Below are positions 56,222-64,000 of a stretch of DNA of 64,000 nt, piece after piece. The stretch lies in NCBI RefSeq assembly GCF_000152985.1, contig NZ_CH672395.1, positions 1,030,567 to 1,094,566 of the forward strand. Direction: 5' to 3'. The translations under genes were made by a program, and so were the position numbers. Positions within the stretch are counted from its first letter, which is position 1. Each line of letters begins with the position of its first letter. The notes beneath the pieces were generated by a model. That model saw nothing but the letters and a program-made list of their open reading frames with translations. It ran no database searches and had not been told where the DNA came from. The DNA comes from Leeuwenhoekiella blandensis MED217. Its GTDB lineage: Bacteria; Bacteroidota; Bacteroidia; Flavobacteriales; Flavobacteriaceae.

Positions 56222-56412
56222 CTTTTTCTTTTGCTTAAAACTGAAAATACTCAACACAATATCTTTTCAAGAGTATTGCTTAAAATAATTACTTAGCAAG
56301 GCTGGTATCAAAGCGCAAATCAAATTTTAAAGGGCTGCCTAAATTTTATATTTAATTATAGTATTTTAAGCGACGTATAGAAGCTAAACCTTCTAAAGTC
56401 TGTGCTATAGTT

Positions 56413-57894
56413 ATGAAATTAAACAAGTCGATATTTTTAGTTTTAGGTCCTTTACTTTTTGTAATCCTTCAGCAACTTGATCCTCCGGCAGAAATGCCTG
56501 AGTCTGCTTATGATATTCTTTGTGCAACCTTATGGATCGCCCTCTGGTGGGTCACCGAAGTTGTTCCTATTGCCGTAACCGCGCTTTTGCCAATCATATT
56601 ATTTCCGCTTATGGGAGCAGTAGATATTTCTACTACTACAGCATCATACGGTCATAAATATGTGTTTTTGTACTTGGGTGGCTTCATCCTAGCAATCGCT
56701 ATAGAAAAATGGCAACTTCATAAGCGTATTGCGTTGCACATCATACAACTCATAGGAACCAATGTCAAGAATATCATTTTGGGTTTTATGGTCGCCACCG
56801 CGTTTTTGTCTATGTGGATTTCCAATACAGCGACCTCTGTGATGATGTTACCTATAGGAATGTCAATCGTATCACAACTAAAAGATAACCCCAATACTAT
56901 AGAAGATGAGAATCGCATTTTTGGTAAAGCCCTTATGTTGGGAATTGCTTACAGCGCTTCAATTGGGGGGATGGCCACGTTAATCGGTACGCCGCCCAAT
57001 CTGGTTTTTGCAGGTTACATTCAAGAAGTCTATAATATAGATATCAGTTTTTTTCAGTGGTTTAAATTTGGTTTTCCTATTAGTATTGTGCTTTTGGCTA
57101 TTTCCTGGCTGTACCTTACCAATGTTGCTTATACATTTAAACAGAAAGAATTCCCCGGAGGAAAAGCAGAAATCAACCGACTTTTAAAAGATTTGGGACC
57201 GATGCAAAAGGAAGAAAAAGTTGTACTAGCTGTTTTTATAGGAACTGCTTTTTGCTGGATCACTCGATCTTTTCTTTTAGAAGCTTGGCTGCCCGGTATT
57301 GATGATACCATCATCGCTATAGCTGCCGGAATTTTATTATTTATGCTGAATGCCGGTGAAAAAGGAGAACGTATCTTAGATTGGAAAGAAGCGACAAATA
57401 TTCCTTGGGGCATTATTTTACTTTTTGGCGGCGGAATGGCTTTGGCGGCAGGTTTTGAAGAAACTGGTTTAGCGAGATGGTTTGGTTTGCAGATGACCTT
57501 ATTAGAGGCGTTACCGCTCCTATTACTTGTTTTACTGGTGATATTCAGTGTGAATTTCATTACTGAATTGACATCTAACCTAGCAACAACGGCGATGCTC
57601 TTGCCAATTTTGGCTCCAATAGCTTTAGAGCTTGACCTTAATCCGTATATGCTTTTAGTAGCAACTACTGTGGCGGCATCGTGTGCTTTTATGCTTCCGG
57701 TAGCGACTCCGCCTAATGCAGTTGTTTTTGGTTCAGGATATCTTAAGATTCCAGATATGGTAAAAGCAGGATTTTGGATGAACTTGGTTTCAATAGTATT
57801 CCTGACTTTAGTGGTGTATTTTCTGCTTCCGTTTGTTTGGGATTTTGAGCCTTTTGGATTTACATCAAAATTTGAATTACCTCCTGCAAATTGA
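56413..57894 (+). CDS. SLC13/DASS-family sodium-coupled anion transporter
   Basis: 493 residues with 11-12 hydrophobic segments. The two sodium/substrate motifs of the family are clear: SNTATSVMMLPIGMSI near residue 135 and TELTSNLATTAMLLPILAP near 393. Other signs are GTPPNLVFAGY near 193 and ATPPNAVVFGSGY near 436. The family carries dicarboxylates, citrate or sulfate across the inner membrane; I cannot tell which here. It is a lone gene flanked on both sides by short repeated elements. Confidence 0.93.
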   Translation: MKLNKSIFLVLGPLLFVILQQLDPPAEMPESAYDILCATLWIALWWVTEVVPIAVTALLPIILFPLMGAVDISTTTASYGHKYVFLYLGGFILAIAIEKWQLHKRIALHIIQLIGTNVKNIILGFMVATAFLSMWISNTATSVMMLPIGMSIVSQLKDNPNTIEDENRIFGKALMLGIAYSASIGGMATLIGTPPNLVFAGYIQEVYNIDISFFQWFKFGFPISIVLLAISWLYLTNVAYTFKQKEFPGGKAEINRLLKDLGPMQKEEKVVLAVFIGTAFCWITRSFLLEAWLPGIDDTIIAIAAGILLFMLNAGEKGERILDWKEATNIPWGIILLFGGGMALAAGFEETGLARWFGLQMTLLEALPLLLLVLLVIFSVNFITELTSNLATTAMLLPILAPIALELDLNPYMLLVATTVAASCAFMLPVATPPNAVVFGSGYLKIPDMVKAGFWMNLVSIVFLTLVVYFLLPFVWDFEPFGFTSKFELPPAN

Positions 57895-58196
57895 TCTCGA
57901 GATTGAGGTAAAAGATGTGATGGTTAGATGTAGCTTCTGCATCTTAGCGTTAGAACTTTATTATTTAGGTGTTAAATAGGACACTATTACGGAATTCCGT
58001 AAAGCATATTCTGGTCAATTTTATTTCTTTGCTCCCGGATAAGATTAAAAAAACGAGCAGGTAACGTAAAAGGAGTCGAGAATTTTGTTTGCTGTAGGGG
58101 GCTTTACAGAAGAATTGATTTTCAATACGTATCTGCTCTTTTTATAGGTAGCCTGTACGATGAATTGATCAGTACTTCTTTGTTGAAATCACGCAA
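57895..58196. other. Convergent intergenic region with repeated elements and a 16-bp palindrome
   Basis: 302 bases without a gene. TTACGGAATTCCGTAA (57987-58002) is a perfect palindrome. The repeated words described for the left copy occur at 58091-58189. No strong intrinsic terminator is seen although the neighbouring genes converge. Confidence 0.45.
58091..58189 (+). repeat. Short repeated element, right copy
   Basis: GCTGTAGGGGGCT (58091-58103), GGTAGCCTG (58147-58155) and TTTGTTGAAAT (58179-58189). The spacing and the order of the last two differ from the left copy. Confidence 0.45.
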
Positions 58197-58856
58197 TTAG
58201 GAAATGAGCTTTTTTAAATTTTCTATAGTATTTACCGGGTCTGAAGCTTTAAAAATATAACTCCCGGCAACCAATACGTCTGCCCCACAATTAATTAATT
58301 CTTGCGCGTTAGCATCTGTAACACCACCATCAATCTCAATGCGTGTTGAAGCATTATGGGTAAGAATGATCTCTTTAAGTTCCCGTACTTTTTTATAGGT
58401 GTTTTCGATAAACGATTGTCCGCCAAAACCGGGATTCACGCTCATAATGATCACTTGATCTATGTCGTTTATGACATCTTTAAGCAAGCTCACAGGAGTG
58501 TGTGGATTTAGCGCAACGCCAGCTTTCATGCCTTCAGCTTTTATCGCTTGTAATGTGCGGTGCAAGTGGGTGCAAGCCTCATAATGCACTGTGAGATTGT
58601 TACTGCCTAGTTGAGCGAAGGTTTTGATGTATCGGTCTGGATCTACGATCATAAGATGTACATCCATCACTTTTTTATTATGTTTTGAAATGGCTTGTAC
58701 AACGGGCATCCCAAAAGAAATATTAGGAACAAAAACTCCGTCCATTACATCTACGTGCAGCCAGTCGGCATCACTTGAATTGACCATTTTGATTTCGCTT
58801 TCGAGATTTGCAAAATCTGCTGCAAGAATAGAAGGGGCTACATATTTTGGAGTCAT
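58197..58856 (-). CDS. rpe: Ribulose-phosphate 3-epimerase
   Basis: 219 residues, a TIM barrel of normal length. Motifs: APSILAADFANLESEI (residues 6-21), the metal site WLHVDVMDGVFVPNISFG near 34, DVHLMIVDPDRYI near 66, MSVNPGFGGQSFI near 139 and IEIDGGVTDANA near 172. It interconverts ribulose 5-phosphate and xylulose 5-phosphate in the pentose phosphate pathway. Single gene; the hairpin at 58946-58970 separates it from rpoD upstream. Confidence 0.97.
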   Translation of the reverse strand: MTPKYVAPSILAADFANLESEIKMVNSSDADWLHVDVMDGVFVPNISFGMPVVQAISKHNKKVMDVHLMIVDPDRYIKTFAQLGSNNLTVHYEACTHLHRTLQAIKAEGMKAGVALNPHTPVSLLKDVINDIDQVIIMSVNPGFGGQSFIENTYKKVRELKEIILTHNASTRIEIDGGVTDANAQELINCGADVLVAGSYIFKASDPVNTIENLKKLIS

Positions 58857-58945
58857 GAATTCTTATTTTGATAGGTAAATTTAACCAATACTTATGGATA
58901 AGCATTTTTTGAAAGCGAGTAAGTACAAAAATTGCTACCATGAAA

Positions 58946-58970
58946 AATCCCCGGTAATCAGCCGGGGATT
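58946..58970 (-). terminator. Terminator of the sigma factor gene
   Basis: AATCCCCGG-TAATCAG-CCGGGGATT, a 9-bp GC-rich stem; on the minus strand it is followed by GGATTTTTC. It lies about 135 bases past the rpoD stop, before rpe. Confidence 0.82.
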
Positions 58971-59106
58971 CATTCATCAATCAAAAAACGAACAGTTATG
59001 ATGAACTGTTGTTACTTTAAATATTTTATTGGGGTTACAATTATAATGCAATTTAGTAAAAACCTAGCGAAACACCCCATATTTAACGAATTCTTGTAAA
59101 AAAGAC

Positions 59107-59970
59107 TTAACCTAAATAAGTTTTTAAAATTTTACTTCTTGAGGTATGCTTTAATCTACGGATCGCTTTTTCTTTAATTTGTCTCACACGCTCGCGGGTA
59201 AGATCAAAGGTTTCTCCTATTTCCTCCAAAGTCATAGGGTGTTGATGTCCTAGACCAAAATATAAACGAACCACATCTGCTTCGCGAGGAGTTAAAGTCT
59301 CTAGAGCACGTTCAATTTCGGTACTTAGAGATTCACTTAATAACTCACGATCGGGATTAGGTGATTCTCCAGAGCGTAGTACATCATAAAGGTTAGAGTC
59401 TTCTCCTTCGATCAAAGGCGCATCCATACTCACGTGGCGGCCCGCGTTCTTGAGAGATTCTTTTACCTCATTTACGGTCATATCAAGCTCTTTTGCGATT
59501 TCTTCAGGGCTAGGCGGGCGCTCATTGGCCTGCTCTAGAAAAGCAAAAGTCTTGTTGATTTTATTGATGCTACCAATTTTATTTAAAGGCAAACGTACAA
59601 TTCGCGATTGCTCAGCTAGGGCTTGAAGGATAGATTGTCTAATCCACCATACAGCATAAGAAATGAATTTAAAACCACGTGTTTCATCAAAACGCTGTGC
59701 AGCTTTGATGAGGCCTAAATTACCTTCATTGATCAAATCGGGTAGGGTAAGGCCTTGGTTTTGATATTGTTTTGCAACAGAAACCACAAAACGCAGGTTA
59801 GCTTTGGTTAATTTTTCAAGAGCGCGTTGATCGCCTGCTTTGATGCGTTGGGCAAGTTCTACTTCTTCATCAGCAGTAATAAGATCTACTTTACCAATTT
59901 CTTGTAAATACTTGTCAAGTGAAGCGGTTTCTCTGTTTGTAACCTGTTTTGTAATCTTAAGTTGTCTCAT
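59107..59970 (-). CDS. rpoD: Primary sigma factor, short RpoD type
   Basis: 287 residues, the compact form found in Bacteroidota (no long region 1.1 or non-conserved insert). Region 1.2 is near residues 16-45 ([19 protein letters not shown]), region 2 with the -10 reading helix near 55-125 ([32 protein letters not shown]), region 3 near 130-205, and region 4 near 225-285 with the helix-turn-helix [27 protein letters not shown]. It directs RNA polymerase to the TTTG/TAnnTTTG promoters noted in this window. Confidence 0.97.
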   Translation of the reverse strand: MRQLKITKQVTNRETASLDKYLQEIGKVDLITADEEVELAQRIKAGDQRALEKLTKANLRFVVSVAKQYQNQGLTLPDLINEGNLGLIKAAQRFDETRGFKFISYAVWWIRQSILQALAEQSRIVRLPLNKIGSINKINKTFAFLEQANERPPSPEEIAKELDMTVNEVKESLKNAGRHVSMDAPLIEGEDSNLYDVLRSGESPNPDRELLSESLSTEIERALETLTPREADVVRLYFGLGHQHPMTLEEIGETFDLTRERVRQIKEKAIRRLKHTSRSKILKTYLG

Positions 59971-60117
59971 AGGACTATCACGTATTAAAAAATAGTTCCA
60001 CCGGAATTACCGGTACTCAATGTTAAATGCTCTGCCACTGTTTTGGACAGATACACTTATTATACGTAGGATCACTAAGAAAGGTTACAGAATTTTTTAA
60101 TTTTTTTTAGAAAATTT

Positions 60118-60138
60118 TAACACTTGGTCGAAGTGTTA
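60118..60138. terminator. Terminator downstream of the hybrid kinase gene
   Basis: TAACACTT-GGTCG-AAGTGTTA, an 8-bp perfect stem. On the minus strand it follows the kinase stop by 25 bases and is followed by a T-rich stretch. Confidence 0.75.
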
Positions 60139-60163
60139 TTTTTTCTCGGTAAAAGATTGACTT

Positions 60164-62884
60164 TTAGCCTTCTTTTAATTTAATGAGCTGCAGGTTGACA
60201 TCTAGAAGCGCTTTATTATACAAATTCTCAAAAGCTTTTAAATGCGCTTTAGCATCCGTTACCTTGTCAGGCTTGGTTATATATGCTTCAATTTTTTGCA
60301 AATGATGACCGGGTTGCGTCATCCCAAGGTTCATAAAGCTTGATTTCATTTTATGTGCAAGTGTACTGGCTCGAGGATAATACTCGCGCTCCACACAATT
60401 ACGCAGACTGTTTAGATCTTCAGGTGTTTCGGTGATGAATACTTCAAGCAGCGAGATCACAAAATCTTTATCATTATCAAAGATTTCAAAAAGGTTTTGG
60501 ATATCTACAGAAGTAGGTTCATTTTTGGGCGTACTATCGTCCTGACCTTTTTTTGGAATTGGTTTATTGGTCTCGGTATCTTCAGAAACTAACCAATATA
60601 AAACCTCTTTCAAGGCTTCTTCTTTTAAGGGTTTTGTAAGGTAAAAATCAATACCGGCTTTGATGGCATTTTTACGGGCCTCAGGAAAAACATCTGCAGA
60701 ACAAGCGACTATGGGTACTTTTTTTAGAAGATTTTTTTCAGATTTTCTGATCAAAGCGATTGCATCAAGTCCGTTCATAACAGGCATATGCATATCCATC
60801 AAAATAAGGTCGTAGTTTGTTTTGTTATTGGTGTAAATCGCAACAGCTTCCTCGCCGTTTTCGGCGATATCGGCTTCAACGTTTAAGCCATATAATAATT
60901 GACGAATATAGAATTGATTCATCTTATTGTCTTCAGCAACCAGGACTCTTAAACCTTTTAGACTTTGATTTTCAGTATCTGCGTGCTGCTCAAATTTTTG
61001 AATCTTTTGTCGTGTACTCTTTTTGTAATTCAGTTTAAAATGAAAGCTAGAACCTTTGCCGGGTTCGCTTTCTACAAACAAAGAACCTCCTTGCAGATTG
61101 ATCAACTCGTGAGTAATAGAAAGCCCTAGGCCGGTTCCATTAATTTTGGCGTGTTCAGGCTCATCTACCTGATAAAAACTCTTAAAAATATGAGGCAATT
61201 GATTTTTGGGAATCCCAATTCCGGTGTCGGTAACAATAAAGTTGATGGTTACCTTATCTGTTGTTTCTTCGATCAATTGAAGCTCCAATGTGATTTTACC
61301 TTGCTTGGTAAATTTAATGGCGTTTCCAATTAAATTAGTAATAATTTGATTGAGGCGATATTGGTCACCTACTATAATGTCAGGGATACGCTCATCTATT
61401 GTGGTAATAAGTTGAAGCCCTTTCTCACGCGCTTTAATTTCAAACGTACTTGTAAGATTAGATAAGACTTCCTTTAAGTTAAAATCCAGCGCTTGTAAAG
61501 AGAGTTTTCCGGCTTCAATTTTTGAAAAGTCAAGTATATCGTCAACTATAGAAAGCAAATTCTTTGCTGAAAAAGAGATGCCTTCAAGATTTTTCTCCAG
61601 CAGCTTTTTATCGTCTAAACCATTTTTTATGAGTAATTCAGACAGTCCAAGAATCACGTTTAAAGGAGTTCGTATTTCGTGACTCATATTGGATAAAAAG
61701 GTGGACTTTGCTTCAGCGGCGCGCTCTGCACTTGCTTTTGCACGTAAAGTATCGTTGCGTTGCGTGATATCACGTATAAAAATACTGAAGGTTTCAACCG
61801 GCTCAGAATAGTTATTGCTGAAACTTATTTCATAAGGTTCAATATTTCCTTTCTTATTTTTAAGATCAACTTCTTTACGATTGCCCAGTAGTTTGGGCAG
61901 TTTATTTTGATGCAGCGAACTGATGTCACTTTTAAAAGCACTGGTTACATCTTGCGGAAGCAATGCGTAAATAGAGCTTCCTATTAATTCTTTTTTAGAA
62001 AGTCCAAAAATGTTTGTGCTGAGTGTGTTACAGTCTTTAATGGTGCCCTGTGCATCAAAAAGGATGTAGCCGTCGAGCAAATTTTCTAAAACATCTACGT
62101 GAGTTGTTTTGGGCGCGTTGGCAGAATCAACCTTTTCCTCGGCTGCTTCAGTCGGTTCTAAAGGAGTATTGAAGAAGTTCTTTTGAGGAGACTCATGAAG
62201 TAAGGAGGTAAATAGCTGCGGAATGATGTCGTTAATTGAAACGACGGCTGGTATTTTCTCATAAAAGCTCAAGAATTCCTCTTTAGTTCCCGAAAAAGCC
62301 GAGTCGACAAAATCTTGCCCAAATAAAGCTCCAAACTCCTGATTGATTCTCAACGCATCATCCTTAATTCTTCTAAATGTATTGATTTGTTTAACAATGT
62401 CATCTGAAACAGGAGCTTTAAACGCCTTTGTAAGCGCATTGAGCCAAGAAATAGTATTAGTAAGCTCAGGGTCTTCATCTTTAAACTTTTTCAGAAGGAT
62501 TATAAGAAAAAACTGCGCCAAAAGTACTTCCTGATTTTTACCACTTACGTAAAGTGGAGCAAACGCATCAGAATTTGCAATCGAAGGAAAATTGAGCTTA
62601 ATTTCTTGTCTAAGCTTTTGCTCTGTGCTGATGTATCGGGAGTCATGATGAAGCAAATAATATTCAAGATCTAAATAAAAACTTGCAACACAAATTTCAG
62701 CGAGGTATTGATCCTCGGGAAATTCAAAGTTTTCAAGCTTAGATTCAATAAGCTTAAGGCGCGCTCCGGGTGTTCCCTGACCTATCAAATAATCAAAGAA
62801 ATTTTTAACCGGATCAGTGTCAGATGGACTCTGATTTATTTTGCTAGCCCTATGCGTAAAAAGACGATCTATAAATGAGCTCAT
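60164..62884 (-). CDS. Soluble hybrid histidine kinase (PAS-HisKA-HATPase-REC-Hpt)
   Basis: 906 residues with no membrane helix, so cytoplasmic. Residues 1-245 are a helical region I do not recognise. A PAS domain is at about 258-375 (ENLLDGYILFDAQGTIKDCN). HisKA follows with the phospho-acceptor His402 in SNMSHEIRTPLN, then HATPase with the N box NLIGNAIKFT and G box GTGLGLSI (about 500-630), a receiver with Asp697 in LILMDMHMPVMNG, and a C-terminal Hpt domain with His844 in LAHKMKSSF. The full phosphorelay lies in one chain. Its output partner and signal are unknown. Confidence 0.93.
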   Translation of the reverse strand: MSSFIDRLFTHRASKINQSPSDTDPVKNFFDYLIGQGTPGARLKLIESKLENFEFPEDQYLAEICVASFYLDLEYYLLHHDSRYISTEQKLRQEIKLNFPSIANSDAFAPLYVSGKNQEVLLAQFFLIILLKKFKDEDPELTNTISWLNALTKAFKAPVSDDIVKQINTFRRIKDDALRINQEFGALFGQDFVDSAFSGTKEEFLSFYEKIPAVVSINDIIPQLFTSLLHESPQKNFFNTPLEPTEAAEEKVDSANAPKTTHVDVLENLLDGYILFDAQGTIKDCNTLSTNIFGLSKKELIGSSIYALLPQDVTSAFKSDISSLHQNKLPKLLGNRKEVDLKNKKGNIEPYEISFSNNYSEPVETFSIFIRDITQRNDTLRAKASAERAAEAKSTFLSNMSHEIRTPLNVILGLSELLIKNGLDDKKLLEKNLEGISFSAKNLLSIVDDILDFSKIEAGKLSLQALDFNLKEVLSNLTSTFEIKAREKGLQLITTIDERIPDIIVGDQYRLNQIITNLIGNAIKFTKQGKITLELQLIEETTDKVTINFIVTDTGIGIPKNQLPHIFKSFYQVDEPEHAKINGTGLGLSITHELINLQGGSLFVESEPGKGSSFHFKLNYKKSTRQKIQKFEQHADTENQSLKGLRVLVAEDNKMNQFYIRQLLYGLNVEADIAENGEEAVAIYTNNKTNYDLILMDMHMPVMNGLDAIALIRKSEKNLLKKVPIVACSADVFPEARKNAIKAGIDFYLTKPLKEEALKEVLYWLVSEDTETNKPIPKKGQDDSTPKNEPTSVDIQNLFEIFDNDKDFVISLLEVFITETPEDLNSLRNCVEREYYPRASTLAHKMKSSFMNLGMTQPGHHLQKIEAYITKPDKVTDAKAHLKAFENLYNKALLDVNLQLIKLKEG

Positions 62885-63038
62885 AGGGTGTTATGCTTTT
62901 AACGAATAGCTAATTTCGTTTAACTGCTAAAATACTGATTTTATATGAATCATACATGATTTTATTTGTAGGAAAACTTTGATTATTAAAGAATTAAGGG
63001 ATTTCTATTAATAGTATATAATTTTTAATATAAATAAA

Positions 63039-63076
63039 AAAAAGAGGAACTTTTTAAATTAAAAGTTCCTCTTTTT
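63039..63076. terminator. Terminator of proA
   Basis: AAAAAGAGGAACTTTT-TAAATT-AAAAGTTCCTCTTTTT, a 16-bp perfect stem with A and T runs. It lies 18 bases past the proA stop on the minus strand. Confidence 0.93.
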
Positions 63077-63094
63077 GTTTTGTAAATCAGTTGT

Positions 63095-64000
63095 TTAGAC
63101 TCTTACGTGCCCATCACCGAATACATAATATTTATTAGTCACTAATTGTTTAAGACCTAAAGGTCCTCTATGGTGTAATTTATCGGTACTAATTGCTAAT
63201 TCAGCACCAACTCCCATTTGTCCACCATCGGTAAAACGTGTTGATGCATTGTGATAAACTGCAGCTGTATCTATGTTTTCCATAAAGGTTGTTGCAGCTT
63301 CTTTATCTGTAGTCATAATAGCACTTGAGTGTCCTCCACTATAGGTGTTGATTTTTTCCATCGCTTCGTCTATACTATCAACTGCACCAAGTACGATTTT
63401 CATTGCTAGAAATTCTTCATACCATGTGTCTTCATTAGGAATTACAGCATTTTCAGAAAGTACTTCTTTTGAGGCCTCGTCTGCCAAAACTTCTACACCT
63501 TTTGCTTTTAAGATTTCATCCAGCTCTTTAATTTTTACTTCGTAATCTGCGATATTTTTATCTACTAAAACTTTATCTAGCGCGTTACAACCTGAGATCT
63601 TATCTGTTTTAGCATTGATAATTACTTCAATAGTTTTAGCCCAATCAGCCTTTGGATGCACGTATAAAAAGTTGTTTCCTCTACCGCTTACTAAAACAGC
63701 ACATTTAGCGTGTTCTTTTACAAATCCAATTAAGCGCTCACCTCCACGAGGCACAATCAAATCTAAAGGTTGGTCAGGGTTCTTTAAGAAAGCCTGAGTT
63801 TCCTCACGATTCATTTGTAACATCGTTATCCAAGACTCATCGAGATCATTTTCGCGTAAGGCTTGTTTCCAACAATCTACAAGAACCACATTACTGAGAT
63901 AAGCTTCTTTACCACCTTTAAGCAAAATCTTATTGTTTGCTTTAAATGCTAAAACAGCTGCTTCGATGGTAACATCTGGCCGCGATTCATAAATGATCAT
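63095..64000 (-). CDS. proA: Glutamate-5-semialdehyde dehydrogenase (partial, 5' end beyond window)
   Basis: 301 residues of an aldehyde dehydrogenase fold; the frame is open to base 64000. The first visible residues IIYESRPDVTIEAAVLAFKANN are an internal ProA motif (about residue 100 onward), so the ATG at 64000 is not the true start. Catalytic Cys lies in TDKISGCNALDKVLVD near visible residue 138, and the end has YHNASTRFTDGGQMGVGAELAISTDKLHHRGPLGLKQL, diagnostic for ProA. It makes glutamate semialdehyde for proline synthesis. Expected neighbour proB would be upstream, outside the window. Confidence 0.96.
   Translation of the reverse strand: MIIYESRPDVTIEAAVLAFKANNKILLKGGKEAYLSNVVLVDCWKQALRENDLDESWITMLQMNREETQAFLKNPDQPLDLIVPRGGERLIGFVKEHAKCAVLVSGRGNNFLYVHPKADWAKTIEVIINAKTDKISGCNALDKVLVDKNIADYEVKIKELDEILKAKGVEVLADEASKEVLSENAVIPNEDTWYEEFLAMKIVLGAVDSIDEAMEKINTYSGGHSSAIMTTDKEAATTFMENIDTAAVYHNASTRFTDGGQMGVGAELAISTDKLHHRGPLGLKQLVTNKYYVFGDGHVRV

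Larger units (their letters stand above)
55922..56412. other. Intergenic region with two hairpins and short repeated elements
   Basis: 491 bases with no gene. It holds terminator hairpins at 55962-55989 and 56012-56052, and the words GCTGTAGGGGGCT (56181-56193), TTTGTTGAAAT (about 56200-56210) and GGTAGCCTG (56213-56221), all found again in 57895-58196. GGGCTGCCTAAA near 56333 resembles the ends of some insertion sequences but has no partner. Confidence 0.5.

Noticed and set aside
56333-56345. GGGCTGCCTAAA as an insertion-sequence end
   Set aside because: No inverted partner, no transposase frame and no target duplication nearby.
63990-64000. ATG at the right edge as the true proA start
   Set aside because: The residues that follow are an internal ProA motif and roughly 100 N-terminal residues would be missing.

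Overview
The window looks like a chromosomal piece of a marine-type member of the Flavobacteriaceae (Bacteroidota). The signs are SusC/SusD and FAS1-domain lipoproteins, promoter boxes of the Bacteroidota type (TTTG, then TAnnTTTG), a type IX secretion (gliding type) C-terminal signal with a PorP/SprF partner, a short primary sigma factor, and AT-rich intergenic DNA. The genus cannot be fixed from the sequence.

Positions 1-33200 form one large locus for using pectin and other uronate polymers. On the minus strand (12506 down to 1, running off the left edge) lies an outer-membrane operon: FAS1 lipoprotein, SusC, SusD, two more FAS1 lipoproteins and a second SusC-like receptor. On the plus strand, 12989-26092 carries a GH105 unsaturated uronyl hydrolase, a DUF4861 lipoprotein, KduI, KduD, UxaC, KdgK, KDPG aldolase, a TRAP transporter (DctPQM), UxaB and UxaA. 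A LacI-family regulator (minus strand) separates this from a second plus-strand run, 27441-33200: GH28 polygalacturonase, an alpha/beta-hydrolase esterase, a CE12-type acetylesterase, an SDR of mannonate-oxidoreductase type, UxuA and KdgF. Together they cover import, deacetylation, depolymerisation and conversion of galacturonate, glucuronate and unsaturated uronates to 2-keto-3-deoxygluconate, then to pyruvate and glyceraldehyde 3-phosphate. No pectate lyase is visible, so the enzyme that makes unsaturated ends must lie elsewhere.

The GH105 and GH28 genes share one promoter design: a TTTG box, 19 bases, a -7 box, and a palindromic AATCGATT-centred site starting on the last base of the -7 box. 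This is the best candidate operator for the LacI-type protein. A different 13-bp palindrome is shared by the kduI promoter and the susC/GH105 divergent region.

An intact IS3-family element (33198-34513) sits exactly at the kdgF stop codon, with 4-bp target duplications, and separates kdgF from its terminator. Beyond it are a DsbA/FrnE-like protein, a molybdate uptake operon (ModA, a two-domain Mop protein, ModB, ModC), fructose-1,6-bisphosphatase (minus) and a type II NADH dehydrogenase.

Positions 41438-55921 are a surface-adhesin cassette: a 3863-residue protein with 25 Ig-like repeats and a 2.1-kb internal duplication, ending in a type B T9SS signal, followed by PorP/SprF and an OmpA/PD40 protein. 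The right end holds an SLC13-type transporter, ribulose-phosphate 3-epimerase, the primary sigma factor, a hybrid histidine kinase and the 3' part of proA (the last four on the minus strand). No rRNA, tRNA or CRISPR array was seen.
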